Shown piece by piece: positions 8,869 through 17,893 of a DNA stretch of 54,444 nucleotides. The notes under the pieces are model-generated. The model searched no databases, had not been told where the DNA came from, and saw nothing but the letters and a program-made list of their open reading frames with translations. Numbering within the stretch: position 1 is the first letter of the stretch; every line of letters begins with the position of its first letter. Source of the DNA: Phycisphaerae bacterium (lineage in GTDB: Bacteria > Planctomycetota > Phycisphaerae > Sedimentisphaerales > Anaerobacaceae); the NCBI GenBank assembly GCA_016782865.1, contig JADHXR010000030.1:1-54444 (forward strand). The letters run 5' to 3'. Both the position numbers and the translations under genes were made by a program.

Positions 8869-8897
8869 TTGACAAACCCCGGCACCCGGCGTATACT
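8869..8897 (+). promoter_or_regulatory. Strong sigma70-type promoter of guaA
   Basis: TTGACA (8869-8874), a 17-base spacer, and TATACT (8892-8897). This is the best consensus promoter in the window, 55 bases ahead of the guaA start codon. Its presence inside the upstream open extension supports starting guaA at 8952. Confidence 0.75.
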
Positions 8898-8951
8898 CGC
8901 CGCCTTACAATAAACGAGCATCAAGTATATGGAATCGAGGAACGAGTCGTT

Positions 8952-10493
8952 ATGAGCAGGGAAGTTGTCGCCATACTGGACTTCGGCAGTCAGTACGGCC
9001 AGTTGATCGCGCGGCGAGTCCGCGAGCAGAATGTTCTGTCGCGGATCTGCCGGGCCGACATATCCGCCGAAGAGCTTTCGGAAATGCCGCTCAAAGGACT
9101 GATACTCTCGGGCGGACCGGCGAGCGTCTACGACAAGAACGCGATTAAGTGTGATGAGAATATCTTTGAACTGGATGTGCCGATCCTCGGCATATGCTAC
9201 GGCATGCAACTGGCCTGTCAGATTCTTGGCGCGAAGATCGTTCCCGCCGAGAGACGCGAGTACGGCAGGACAAATCTGTCCGTGCTCGACAAGAGCGATC
9301 TGCTGGCGAACCTGCCGGAGTCAATGACGGCATGGGCCAGTCATGGCGACCAGATTGAGGACTTGGGCCACAATTTCACCAAGCTGGCAAGCACCGAAAC
9401 CTGCCCTTTCGCCGCAGTCAGGCACAACAAGAAGAAATTCTTCGGCGTCCAGTTCCACCCGGAAGTCTCTCACACACCCAAGGGCTCGCAGATCCTGGAG
9501 AATTTCCTCTACGATATCTGCGGCTGCGCAGGCGATTGGAAGATGAGCGATTTCGCCAGCGAGACGATTGAGGCCGTACGCCGGCAGGTGGGCAACGACA
9601 CCGTGATATGCGGCCTCAGCGGCGGCGTAGATTCATCCGTTGTCGCCTCGCTGATCCATAAGGCGATAGGCGATCAGCTCGTCTGCATCTTCGTCGATAA
9701 CGGCCTGCTGCGAAGAAACGAACGAGACCATGTCGTCTCGACCTTCCGCAACCATTTTCACATGGACCTGCGGGTCGTCGATTGGTCCGAGCAATTCCTG
9801 GCGAAACTGGCAGGCGTGACAGATCCCCAGGAGAAGCGCAAGATAATCGGCGCCGAGTTCATCGAAGCGTTCAAGTCACAGGCGTCAAAGATCTCGAACG
9901 CCAAATTCCTTGCCCAGGGCACACTTTACCCCGATGTCATCGAGTCGGGCTCCAAAGACGGCAACCCCGCGGCGAACATAAAACTCCACCACAATGTGGG
10001 GGGGCTGCCCGAACAGCTTGGCTTCGAGCTGGTCGAACCTCTGCGCGATCTCTTCAAAGACGAGGTGCGCGTGGTCGGCGAGTATCTGGGATTGCCCGAG
10101 GAGATGGTCTGGCGTCATCCCTTCCCGGGCCCGGGCCTGGCCGTCAGAATAATCGGCGAGGTTACCAAAGAAGGACTCGAAGTCCTCCGCGCCGCCGACG
10201 AGATACTAATAGACGAGATTAAATCCGCGGGGCTTTACCGAAAGATATCACAGGCGCTGGCCGTATTGCTTCCCATCTCGACGGTCGGAGTAATGGGTGA
10301 TGAACGAAGCTACGAGAACGTGGTCGCCATTCGCGCGGTGGAAACGGTTGATTTTATGACCGCCGATTTCTCACGAATCGGCTACGAAGTATTAGGCATA
10401 ATATCCAACCGCATAATAAACGAAGTCCACGGCGTCAACCGAGTAGTCTACGACGTCTCCAGCAAACCCCCGGCGACAATTGAATGGGAATAG
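8952..10493 (+). CDS. guaA: GMP synthase (glutamine-hydrolysing)
   Basis: 513 residues, the usual length. It converts XMP, ATP and glutamine to GMP, the last step of guanine nucleotide synthesis. The N-terminal class I amidotransferase shows [20 protein letters not shown], the nucleophile in GICYGMQ and the histidine/glutamate motif in [11 protein letters not shown]. The ATP pyrophosphatase domain has the P-loop [14 protein letters not shown], and the C-terminal dimerisation domain has [12 protein letters not shown] and ends PPATIEWE. The frame is open upstream to 8751, but that part overlaps the palindromic repeat and the promoter; ATG 8952 follows GAGGAACGAG and gives the canonical start [14 protein letters not shown]. 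It is a single-gene unit. Confidence 0.97.
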   Translation: MSREVVAILDFGSQYGQLIARRVREQNVLSRICRADISAEELSEMPLKGLILSGGPASVYDKNAIKCDENIFELDVPILGICYGMQLACQILGAKIVPAERREYGRTNLSVLDKSDLLANLPESMTAWASHGDQIEDLGHNFTKLASTETCPFAAVRHNKKKFFGVQFHPEVSHTPKGSQILENFLYDICGCAGDWKMSDFASETIEAVRRQVGNDTVICGLSGGVDSSVVASLIHKAIGDQLVCIFVDNGLLRRNERDHVVSTFRNHFHMDLRVVDWSEQFLAKLAGVTDPQEKRKIIGAEFIEAFKSQASKISNAKFLAQGTLYPDVIESGSKDGNPAANIKLHHNVGGLPEQLGFELVEPLRDLFKDEVRVVGEYLGLPEEMVWRHPFPGPGLAVRIIGEVTKEGLEVLRAADEILIDEIKSAGLYRKISQALAVLLPISTVGVMGDERSYENVVAIRAVETVDFMTADFSRIGYEVLGIISNRIINEVHGVNRVVYDVSSKPPATIEWE

Positions 10494-10527
10494 TGCTCTG
10501 TAGCAACTCAAAAAACGAGTGTCATAC

Positions 10528-11148
10528 CTACCCCACATTTATATGGATGATTTCTATATCTGAACTGATGAGTCCATCCAAATCATGCTGCATAACCTTA
10601 TACGTTTTTTCATTTGTAAAAATAAGCATCTTCCTTGCTGCTGGAATAATTTCCAAATACCTGCAGGCTGCTAAAATACGGGGAAAACGTGTGTTGGCGT
10701 GAGCTTTCTTTGTGTATTTATCGCTTTTGACTTCACCAATGATACTTTTGTCTTCGGATACTATATCAAATTCATGCTTGATTGCTTCCCCATTTGAACG
10801 GTGACCAACAGTTAATGTCCGATCGTTTCTTCCGGTATAGAATTTCTTCTGCAATTCTTCTTCTATTCTATTTCTAACCTTTCGTTCATCATCGAATCCT
10901 TTTGGATTAGACTCTTGTGATAGTTCTCTTTGGCTAGTCCGCAGGTTTCGTCGTTCTTCATAAGAAAATAGCTTTCTATATCTCCCGCGATCGCTGGTTA
11001 TTTGACTGCGATACCATGACCAGTGGGTCTTCTTCCATTTACTCTTGGGGAAGTGCTTTTTTACTTCTTCGGTTACGGTTTTGTAATCAATTTTACCGCT
11101 CGTTCGGTGGATCAAATCAAACACCAATTCTTTTATGCTTCTATACAT
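10528..11148 (-). CDS. AT-rich PD-(D/E)XK nuclease-like protein of unknown function
   Basis: 206 residues. The N-terminal half is basic and aromatic (HFPKSKWKKTHWSWYRSQI) and may bind nucleic acid. The C-terminal half contains HEFDIVSEDKSIIGEVKSDKY, in which D128 and E139-V-K141 fit the metal site of PD-(D/E)XK nucleases, followed by a basic helix (TRFPRILAACRYLEII). Base composition is clearly more AT-rich than guaA, and the codon choice is unlike the neighbours, suggesting horizontal acquisition. It lies 11 bases downstream of a small gene on the same strand, likely its partner. A restriction-like or toxin nuclease role is inference; no methyltransferase is adjacent. Confidence 0.7.
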   Translation of the reverse strand: MYRSIKELVFDLIHRTSGKIDYKTVTEEVKKHFPKSKWKKTHWSWYRSQITSDRGRYRKLFSYEERRNLRTSQRELSQESNPKGFDDERKVRNRIEEELQKKFYTGRNDRTLTVGHRSNGEAIKHEFDIVSEDKSIIGEVKSDKYTKKAHANTRFPRILAACRYLEIIPAARKMLIFTNEKTYKVMQHDLDGLISSDIEIIHINVG

Positions 11149-11159
11149 TCTATTTGCCT

Positions 11160-11447
11160 CTATTTAAGTCGCCAGGGACCAGATGGTCCTAACTGCTCAA
11201 CTTTATCTTCCACCTCTAACTCTCTCAACAAAGCGACAACCCAATATTGTTGATTTGTTGAAGTTGCTTTCTCATAGCTCCCCCAGTCAAAACCGCATTT
11301 TAAAAAGATCTCCGTTTGTTTCACTCCTGAACCAGAAACTTCACACTTACTATTCGAATTCATAAAATCAAGCACTAACTGTTTTGCGTGTTTTCTGATT
11401 TCTTTTCCTTCTTTTTTGAAGTTATTCACTTTTCTCCTTTGAAGCAT
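11160..11447 (-). CDS. Small helical protein, probable partner of the downstream nuclease-like gene
   Basis: 95 residues starting MLQRRKVNNFKKEGKEIRKHAKQ. The rest (SGSGVKQTEIFLKCGFDWGSYEKA, NQQYWVVALLRELEVEDKVEQ and the terminal GPWRLK) looks like a winged-helix fold: helix-turn-helix followed by a short beta wing that ends in a tryptophan-arginine-leucine strand. I do not recognise a named family. It is AT-rich and transcribed toward the PD-(D/E)XK-like gene with only 11 bases between them, so the two form one unit. A regulatory or DNA-recognition partner is plausible. Confidence 0.65.
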   Translation of the reverse strand: MLQRRKVNNFKKEGKEIRKHAKQLVLDFMNSNSKCEVSGSGVKQTEIFLKCGFDWGSYEKATSTNQQYWVVALLRELEVEDKVEQLGPSGPWRLK

Positions 11448-11504
11448 AAGGTCGAGAATGACAGTCTCTTCACACTGCGTGCGGATTGAAGAATGTTCCG
11501 TAGG

Positions 11505-11526
11505 ATGGGCAGGTGTCCCTGCCCAT
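11505..11526. repeat. Short hairpin repeat (ATGGGCA family)
   Basis: ATGGGCAG (11505-11512), 6-base loop, CTGCCCAT (11519-11526). It belongs with similar hairpins at 15820-15840 and 51204-51230, each preceded by TAGG or CAGG, and a degenerate copy near 17911. The enclosing gap 11448-11666 holds nothing else I can name. Confidence 0.65.
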
Positions 11527-11666
11527 GCGGTTAATTATTCGCCGATTATCAATTCCCTTACATTCAGCATGGGTAACTGAGTCGTGCATCCCATCTTCTA
11601 TTCGAAACCAGATTTCCCTTGAGGGCACTGTGCCGGGCTCGGGGTCTGCGTTTCGCCGGCGCGGAA

Positions 11667-12479
11667 TCACCTTAGCTTTTGCACGCTGGCGCTGCGGAGC
11701 CAGATCGATCCGCCGTTTGGATGGAATCCTACGAACGTTCTGCTGTCCGACTGCGTGACCTGGAACATCACCGGCAGGAACAGCTCATTTCCACGTTTCA
11801 ACGTGCTGCTGACCTCGAACGTTCCTCCTTTCTCTTCCTCCGGATTCCACCAGTCGCCTCGAAGACCAAAGGTTCCATCACTGCGTGCTACAAAATCGCC
11901 GCCAACGATATACCAGCCGGGCTCCATGCCGCTCAGACACACAACGACGGCGCCGCCGTGCTCTTCGTCCATTATGCACGCTCTGTCCTGCGATGCGGAT
12001 TCTGCGAGAGAGCTGTTATCCCAGGACATCGTCACCCCGTTGAGCCGAAGCCCGGCGCCTTTGACGCCGTCGAGAGAACCATCGGGCTTGAGCGGTTTCA
12101 GCAGGAGACTCGCGTTGTCGGGCAGGTCGCCCGATCTGGGAACAGGAACGGATTTCAAGAACGCCTGCCCTCCCTTGAGCTTGCTCAATACCGATGTACT
12201 TTCCTTAATCGTGTGCACTCTGGCCTTTGGAATCCTGATTCTACGTGAATCTTCCGGAGGCGCCTTCAGTTTGTTCAGATCGGCTCTGCTTAGACCTTTC
12301 TTCACTTGTCCCGTTACGCGGACCGGACCAACGGTCTTGATCCCGGGCCTGACAACGGACCTTGCCGCCGCCAATTTGGGACCGGGCTCTTCTTCGGCCG
12401 ACCGTACCAGTGAAGTCAAGAATAACGCCGCAATTGCGGCAACCACCATAACTGTCGATACTGCTGCACAACGCCTCAT
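11667..12479 (-). CDS. Secreted protein of unknown function
   Basis: 270 residues. A typical signal peptide is present (MRRCAAVSTVMVVAAIAALFLTSLVRSAEE, cleavage probably after RSA). The mature part has a proline- and lysine-rich linker (about 30-110) followed by a beta-rich domain: LRLNGVTMSWDNSSLAESA, GGAVVVCLSGMEPGWYIVGGDFVARSDGTFGLRGDWWNP, and a final LFLPVMFQVTQSD strand set. No catalytic motif is evident and I do not recognise the family. A TATAAT lies at 12557-12552 on this strand, about 75 bases upstream, without a clear -35 box. Confidence 0.75.
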   Translation of the reverse strand: MRRCAAVSTVMVVAAIAALFLTSLVRSAEEEPGPKLAAARSVVRPGIKTVGPVRVTGQVKKGLSRADLNKLKAPPEDSRRIRIPKARVHTIKESTSVLSKLKGGQAFLKSVPVPRSGDLPDNASLLLKPLKPDGSLDGVKGAGLRLNGVTMSWDNSSLAESASQDRACIMDEEHGGAVVVCLSGMEPGWYIVGGDFVARSDGTFGLRGDWWNPEEEKGGTFEVSSTLKRGNELFLPVMFQVTQSDSRTFVGFHPNGGSIWLRSASVQKLR

Positions 12480-12626
12480 AATGTCACCTCACTTTCTGCA
12501 TTGTTGAAGTCACCGATTCCGGCCCTGGCGTACGCTTGCCCGGTTGAAGATATTATACGCGACAAGGACTCCTGAGTGCACGCAAATCTCAAAGTATTCG
12601 CCTGAGCCTTATGTTGGGAGATCGGA

Positions 12627-13023
12627 TTACTTGCGGATTTTGATTTTTCGTTCTGAGGTTACTTTGCCGTAGAGTTTCTGCGTTTGGTACGTCACTGTTA
12701 CGGTCAGCTCTTCTTCGTCGCCATTGATTTCCAGACCGGTCGGCACACGCCACGTGTACCCGCAGGTGCCCGATCAGCCAAAGGGCATGACGCCCTCGGC
12801 CACAATCTCGCCGTCGGCCCGCACGATCAACACCATCGGATCGAGCGACATCGGGGTCCGACAGAAATTCCTTCTCCTTTGCAGCCGGATCCTATGTCGA
12901 TGTCGCTGCTGCGTTTGGCTCTTCCGGGGGTGGAGCTTTTTTCGCGCAGCCGGTCAAGGCAAATCCCAGTACCAGAATGAGAGACAACAGAATACAACTT
13001 GCTTTTAGACGTGATGCCTTCAT
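12627..13023 (-). pseudogene. Decayed lipoprotein gene (two internal stops, one frameshift)
   Basis: From ATG 13023 the product starts MKASRLKASCILLSLILVLG and ends its signal peptide with the lipobox FALTGC, followed by a proline-rich spacer. TAG at 12894-12892 then interrupts. The frame continues as DPAAKEKEFLSD, after which similarity shifts to another frame reading DPMVLIVRADGEIVAEGVMPFG. There a TGA follows, and the same frame continues GTCGYTWRVPTGLEINGDEEELTVTVTYQTQ up to a natural stop at 12627. Read together these give a plausible small lipoprotein of about 130 residues. Original function is unknown; the small beta-rich C-terminus resembles a carbohydrate- or envelope-facing domain only in general terms. 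Confidence 0.7.
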
Positions 13024-13360
13024 GGCACATTCCCTCACTTTCTTTGCAAAGTGTTAGTAAGGATACTCAAGTACTTACGTTGGAACCGACACACCTGAAT
13101 CTCTGAGTTCCGAGCCATTCACGACAACCACTACTTTCTGGGCCCTGTTTTGAAACCGTTATCCCAAAAGCATGAATCCAAGTTGCTTCGCCTCGTTGCT
13201 TGCTGATAGCAAATATACACTGTTTCACCGGGCTTTTCAATAAGAAATTCGACCGAAGACAGCATTCTTAGTCTCGAGCACCGGCATACACTGTGAGGAT
13301 TCTGCATAATCTCAGAACATGACTCCGGCAGTTATGGAGCGACCCCTCGTTTTTTTTCTC

Positions 13361-13388
13361 TTGCAGAGTGCCCTTATCTGCATACAAT
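13361..13388 (+). promoter_or_regulatory. Possible promoter for the isomerase-like/nitroreductase operon
   Basis: TTGCAG (13361-13366), a 16-base spacer and TACAAT (13383-13388), 113 bases before ATG 13502. The rest of the 478-base gap 13024-13501 shows no gene. Confidence 0.4.
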
Positions 13389-13501
13389 TGTTGTCATAAG
13401 CAGATGTATTGTCGGCTGAAACGACAAGCACGGAGAAAAGGTGGCGAACACCTTTGATTCTCCGGTGACTTTGAAATTCTATGAATGCACGGGAGGTTAC
13501 C

Positions 13502-15061
13502 ATGAAAAACAATGATACTGTCTTCAGGTGCTCAGGTTGCGGGATTAGCAGGCGGAAATTTCTGACTGGCTGCGCGGCATGTGTGGGTACGGCGGGACTG
13601 CTGGCCAGGCCGACGTCTTTGATCGCGGCGAACAAGGACAGGATGCGTATTCGCGTGGTCTATTCGCTTCATGCGGCCAAGCAGCCCGGGCCGGACTGGC
13701 CGAACGTCGGATTCGATTTCGCCCCGGTGATGGCGCGGATCAACGCGGCTCTTGCCGGAGAGTGCCCCGAGTTCGAGTTTGTATCATCTATGGCCAAGGG
13801 GCCGGAGGAGGCGAAGAAGATTCTTGAAGAGGGCAAGTCCTCCGGCATCGACGGGTATATCGTCTATCAGATGAACTGCTGGAATCGCGTGGTTCAGACG
13901 CTTGCGGCTTCGGGCAAACCGGTGCTCTATGTTGACTTTCAGTACGGGGGAAGCGGCGGATTTCTTGTTTACACCGCAGGATTTCTACGGAGCAAGACGG
14001 CTAATGTGGGCTTTGTAGCCTCATCGAACATGGAGGACGTAATCGCGGCGGTCAAGTGTTTCAATGTTGTCGGGCCTGGAGCTTCAGCATCGGACTTCGC
14101 CGCGGCAACGACGCGGGCACGGACCAAGCGGACGCCAGGAATGGGAAGCATGCGATGCAAGGCGGACAAATTGCGCACAGTCTCGAGCGACGAGTGCGTC
14201 GAGCGGATGAAGGAGTCAAAGATCCTGGCGGCCCGGGACCAGAAGTCTGGTCCGGCCGGTGAGACGATGGGGATACCCACCGAGAATGTGTCTTTTGCCG
14301 AGGTCAACGCGGCGTGGGAGAATGCGGACAAGGACATGGCAAAGGCCGTCGCGCGCAGATGGAAAGCCGATGCTACTGAGGTTGTCGGCGTTTCAGATGA
14401 GACGTTAGAGACGTCGGCGGCAATGTACCTGGGCATGAAGGCCGTGCTGGGCAAGCACCAGGCCAATGCGATTGCGATCAATTGTCTGGGCGGATTCTAC
14501 GGCGGCCACATCCATGCCTACCCCTGCCTGGGATTTCACCAGTTGAACAACGAGGGATTGGTCGGGGCCTGCGAATGCGATATCAGATCCACCGCGACAA
14601 TGCTAATGATCGGAGCGCTAACGAACGGGCGACCGAGTTTCATTTCGGACCCCGTAATCGACACCGCCAAGCGCCAGATCATCTACGCTCATTGCGTGGC
14701 GCCCAACAAGATGTTCGGCCCCGACGGGCCCGCGAATCCCTTCGCCATATTGACACATTCCGAGGACCGTCAGGGTGCTTCGGTGCGCTCGATCCTGCCT
14801 TTGGGCTACATGACGACGACTCTGGAGATAAGGCAGCCGCAAAAGCAGATACTGATGCATCTGGGCAAGGCGGTTGAGAACGACCCGGACGACCGCGCGT
14901 GCAGGACAAAGCTCGCGGCCGAGCCTGTGGGTGATATTGAGAAGCTCTTCGGGATGTGGGATCAGTGGGGCTGGCACCGCGTGACGTGCTACGGGGATAT
15001 AAAGAAGCCTGTTTACGCGCTGGCCGATGCGATCGGATGGAAAGTAATTGAAGAGGCCTGA
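13502..15061 (+). CDS. Tat-exported L-fucose/L-arabinose isomerase-like protein
   Basis: 519 residues from ATG 13502, which follows a strong GGGAGGT ribosome-binding site; an ATG 21 bases upstream lacks one. The leader contains SRRKFLTGCAACVGTAGLLA, a twin-arginine signal. The body fits the FucI/AraI fold: an N-terminal domain that ends ... GIDGYIVYQMNCWNRVVQTLAASGKPVLYVD, and a C-terminal part with INCLGGFYGGH and ACECDIRSTATMLMIGALTNGRP, which resembles the GExDxxxxxT metal-binding strand of those isomerases. Whether it isomerises a sugar outside the cytoplasm or has another role is unknown. Its stop is 31 bases before the nitroreductase start, with a good ribosome-binding site between, so they are probably co-transcribed. 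Confidence 0.75.
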   Translation: MKNNDTVFRCSGCGISRRKFLTGCAACVGTAGLLARPTSLIAANKDRMRIRVVYSLHAAKQPGPDWPNVGFDFAPVMARINAALAGECPEFEFVSSMAKGPEEAKKILEEGKSSGIDGYIVYQMNCWNRVVQTLAASGKPVLYVDFQYGGSGGFLVYTAGFLRSKTANVGFVASSNMEDVIAAVKCFNVVGPGASASDFAAATTRARTKRTPGMGSMRCKADKLRTVSSDECVERMKESKILAARDQKSGPAGETMGIPTENVSFAEVNAAWENADKDMAKAVARRWKADATEVVGVSDETLETSAAMYLGMKAVLGKHQANAIAINCLGGFYGGHIHAYPCLGFHQLNNEGLVGACECDIRSTATMLMIGALTNGRPSFISDPVIDTAKRQIIYAHCVAPNKMFGPDGPANPFAILTHSEDRQGASVRSILPLGYMTTTLEIRQPQKQILMHLGKAVENDPDDRACRTKLAAEPVGDIEKLFGMWDQWGWHRVTCYGDIKKPVYALADAIGWKVIEEA

Positions 15062-15092
15062 CCGCTCGCCGGGACGGTATAAGGAGTATCAA

Positions 15093-15779
15093 ATGAATCG
15101 CAGAGCATTTCTAAAGACTTTGCCGGCTCTTGGCGTGCTGGCCGCAGCCACCTCCAGCTCCGCTCAGGACCCCGAGCCGATCACGCTGGCAAAACCGCAG
15201 ACCGAGGGCGGCAAGTCCGTGCTGGCGGCCCTGAGCGAAAGAAGGACGACTCGCAACATCAGTGCCGAGAGACTCGGCGCCCAGATGCTGTCGAACCTTC
15301 TCTGGGCCGCATTCGGCGTCAACCGCAAGAGCGGACCATTCGCAGGCCCTGGTAGGACAGCCGCCTCGGCCAGTAATTCGCAGGAAATCGACCTTTATGT
15401 CGCCCTGCCCGAAGGGGTCTACCTCTACGACGCGGCTGCTCATCGACTGACGCCCGTTGTCGCAGGGGACTTTCGCCGAAGGTCCGGCAGGCGCGCCGCG
15501 GCAGAAGCCCCGGTGAACATCTTCTACGTCGTCGATATCGCCAGGTACGCCGAAACGCCGTTCCAGGAGCCGGGCCTGAAGGACCCCGAGGTGCAGAAGT
15601 CCTATTATTACGTCGCCACGGGACTGATCGCCCAAAACGTCTACCTGTTCGCCGCCTCGCAAGGCCTAGCCGCCCATTTTCACAATTGCGACAGAAGGAA
15701 CACCCCCAAGGAATTCAGACTGCGCCCCGACCAGCGCGTGCTCTTCGCCCAGACAGTAGGCTACCCGGCGGAAAGTTAG
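15093..15779 (+). CDS. SagB/ThcOx-type nitroreductase family protein, exported
   Basis: 228 residues from ATG 15093 (AAGGAG eight bases upstream). The leader MNRRAFLKTLPALGVLAAATSSSAQ is a short Tat-type or Sec signal. The body shows the FMN-binding nitroreductase features: LSERRTTRNISAERL (phosphate-binding arginines), LSNLLWAAFGVNR, TAASASNSQEIDLYVALPEGVYLYD, and GLIAQNVYLFAASQGLAAHFHN, the wording seen in SagB-type enzymes. Substrate unknown; related domains oxidise thiazolines/oxazolines or reduce nitro compounds. Export of a flavoenzyme next to an exported isomerase-like protein suggests a shared periplasmic pathway. Confidence 0.85.
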   Translation: MNRRAFLKTLPALGVLAAATSSSAQDPEPITLAKPQTEGGKSVLAALSERRTTRNISAERLGAQMLSNLLWAAFGVNRKSGPFAGPGRTAASASNSQEIDLYVALPEGVYLYDAAAHRLTPVVAGDFRRRSGRRAAAEAPVNIFYVVDIARYAETPFQEPGLKDPEVQKSYYYVATGLIAQNVYLFAASQGLAAHFHNCDRRNTPKEFRLRPDQRVLFAQTVGYPAES

Positions 15780-15819
15780 CCGCCGCTGCGAGGCCACCAC
15801 GGCCATTGCGAGCGGTAGG

Positions 15820-15840
15820 ATGGGCAACTCGATTGCCCAT
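15820..15840. repeat. Short hairpin repeat (ATGGGCA family)
   Basis: ATGGGCAA (15820-15827), loop CTCGA, TTGCCCAT (15833-15840): a perfect 8-base stem between the nitroreductase and the next gene. It matches the copies at 11505 and 51204. Confidence 0.7.
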
Positions 15841-15993
15841 GCTGAAAGAACGGAACATTCTGATTGCGAAGTAATAAGCTGCACCGGCGGCCCCTCTGGT
15901 CTTACCGGACTTGACAACAGAGCGGTTCAGGCCTTAATATGGCATTGGGGGCAAACGGGTGAAAATATGGAAATTACCTTTGGAGAAGAAACT

Positions 15994-16974
15994 ATGAAAG
16001 ACCAGAACACAACAACATTCTCAAGACGGGCGTTTATGGGCCAAGCCACCGCTATTGCCGCCTCCGCGACTATGTCCCGCTATGCCCTGGGCAGTTCAGG
16101 CGGCCAGCGAGTTGCCAAACCCAACTCCAATTTCAACGGCGTACAAATCGGGGCAATCACCTACAGTTTCCGGAGCATGCCCGGCACCGCCGAGGACATT
16201 CTCAAATACGTCCTTCGGTGCGGGCTCAGCTCGGTCGAACTGATGGGTGATCCGGCAGAGCAATTCGCCGGAGTGCCGACCGGAGGAGGCCGGCGCGGTC
16301 GCCGGCAGATGACCGCCGAGCAGAAGAAAGCCCAGCAGAATGAGCAAGAAGAATTGCTGAACTGGCGCTTATCGGTTTCCATGGACAGGTACCGAGCCCT
16401 TCGCAAGCTATACAATGATGCCGGCGTTAGCATCCCTATCGTCAAGTTCGGCAGTATCGGCAACGCAAATATGCCCGACGCAGAGATTGACTACTACTTC
16501 AGTGTGGCAAAAGCACTGGGCGCCAAGGGCATTACCCGCGAGATTTCGGAGCAGGCCGCCGAAAGACTGGGTCCCTTTGCCGACAGACACGAGATCATGA
16601 TTGGTTTCCACAACCATACGCAGATGACTGCGACGACCTACGACGGACCAATCTTGTCTCATGGAAAATACCTGGGACTCAACTTCGATATCGGTCATTA
16701 TGTTGCCGGCACCAGCGAATCCCCGATCCCAATCCTTGAAAAGTTCCATGATCGTATCCTCAGTCTCCATATCAAGGACCGGAAGGTCAACGGCGGCCCG
16801 AACATGCCTCTCGGCCAGGGAGACACACCGCTGGCGCTAATACTCAATTTAATGAAGCGAGAGCGTTGGACGTTCCCTGCGGATATCGAGCTAGAATACA
16901 AGGTTCCCGGAGGTTCCGACGCCGTGACTGAAGTCGCTAAATGCGTTCAATTCTGCAGGGAGTCATTAGCTTGA
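15994..16974 (+). CDS. Tat-exported sugar phosphate isomerase/epimerase family protein
   Basis: 326 residues from ATG 15994, which follows TGGAGAAGAA; an in-frame ATG at 15967 is an alternative. The leader contains FSRRAFMGQATAIAASA, a twin-arginine signal. The body is a xylose-isomerase-like TIM barrel (AP endonuclease family 2 fold): GVQIGAITYSFRSMPGTAEDILKYVLRCGLSSVELMG, MIGFHNHTQ (metal histidine region), GLNFDIGHYVAGTSESPIPIL and ILSLHIKDRK, with PADIELEYK near the end. A low-complexity arginine-rich insert (about 92-100) is typical of planctomycete secreted members. A carbohydrate epimerase or isomerase role is inferred; the substrate is unknown. It is separated from the nitroreductase by a hairpin, so may have its own promoter. 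Confidence 0.85.
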   Translation: MKDQNTTTFSRRAFMGQATAIAASATMSRYALGSSGGQRVAKPNSNFNGVQIGAITYSFRSMPGTAEDILKYVLRCGLSSVELMGDPAEQFAGVPTGGGRRGRRQMTAEQKKAQQNEQEELLNWRLSVSMDRYRALRKLYNDAGVSIPIVKFGSIGNANMPDAEIDYYFSVAKALGAKGITREISEQAAERLGPFADRHEIMIGFHNHTQMTATTYDGPILSHGKYLGLNFDIGHYVAGTSESPIPILEKFHDRILSLHIKDRKVNGGPNMPLGQGDTPLALILNLMKRERWTFPADIELEYKVPGGSDAVTEVAKCVQFCRESLA

Positions 16975-17080
16975 TGGCCCGTGGCTGATGAGATTTATCA
17001 ATTGACTGTTGATTGAGGAAGATTCATTATATGTTGGAAGGCAGGCTTTTGCAACCTAAAGTTTGTGTCGGGTTGCCGTT

Positions 17081-17893
17081 ATGAATAGAAGATACGGTTT
17101 CACACTCATAGAGCTGTTGGTGGTCATCGCGATCATTGCCTTGTTGATGGGTCTCCTGATGCCGGCGCTGCAGCGGGTGAGGAAACAGGCCGCGGGCAGC
17201 GTGTGTCTGTCCAATCAGCATCAACTGGTCCTGTCCTGGATCCTGTACGCCCAGGACAACGATGACAGGTTGATCGGGGGCCATGACGGGCACTCATCCT
17301 CGCCCAGCCGGGGCTATGACTGGGTCGAGCTACCGCAGAAGGCCGACGGCACTGCAGTTGCGGGCGCCTCGGCCACGCTGGAAGATAAGAAACGGGGCTG
17401 TGAACGCGGGGCCCTGTTCCCGTACGTGCAGGATGTCGATCTCTATCACTGCCCGGGCGACAGGAGACACCGAACCGAAATGACACATCGCAGCTATGGC
17501 ATTCCCGGCGGCATGAACGGCGATGTCGGTGCCGGCGCCGGAAGCTGGCTAACGCAACAGTGGGGATACCCTTCCTACAAGAAGCTCACGCAGATCAGGA
17601 ATCCCGGCCTCAAGTACGTATTCCTCGAAGAAAAAACCGACGTGGGCGGTTGGAACTGGGGGTCCTGGAATCTGGAGCGCCAAGGCGACCGATGGTGGGA
17701 CCCGATTGTCGTGCGGCACGGGCAACTCAGTGTGCTGGCCTTCTCCGACAGCCATGCGGTTAAGCACAAGTGGAAGCAGAAGAGCACCCTGGAAATGACC
17801 CATGTGCCTTATCCCGATTGTATTCGCTGGCCGGTCGCAGACGGCACGGACGACTTGGAATACATGCGCCGCGGATACAATCCTGCACGCTGA
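17081..17893 (+). CDS. Prepilin-like (type IV pilin/pseudopilin N-terminal) protein
   Basis: 270 residues. ATG 17081 gives the short leader MNRRYG followed by [24 protein letters not shown], the classic prepilin cleavage site (G before F) and hydrophobic helix with E at +5. The C-terminal part has cysteines (DLYHCPGDRR) and a final RHGQLSVLAFSDSHAV strand, as in the planctomycete pseudopilin family that ends in an H-x-DG-like motif. These proteins are cleaved by a prepilin peptidase and anchored in the membrane; role (pilus-like fibre or secretion) is unproven. No pilus assembly genes are adjacent. A possible promoter, TTGACT then CATTAT with a 17-base gap, lies at about 17000. Confidence 0.85.
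   Translation: MNRRYGFTLIELLVVIAIIALLMGLLMPALQRVRKQAAGSVCLSNQHQLVLSWILYAQDNDDRLIGGHDGHSSSPSRGYDWVELPQKADGTAVAGASATLEDKKRGCERGALFPYVQDVDLYHCPGDRRHRTEMTHRSYGIPGGMNGDVGAGAGSWLTQQWGYPSYKKLTQIRNPGLKYVFLEEKTDVGGWNWGSWNLERQGDRWWDPIVVRHGQLSVLAFSDSHAVKHKWKQKSTLEMTHVPYPDCIRWPVADGTDDLEYMRRGYNPAR

Noticed and set aside
8751..8951. Upstream extension of guaA by 67 codons
   Set aside because: The extension crosses a palindromic repeat and the guaA promoter and has no GMP synthase homology; ATG 8952 gives the family start.
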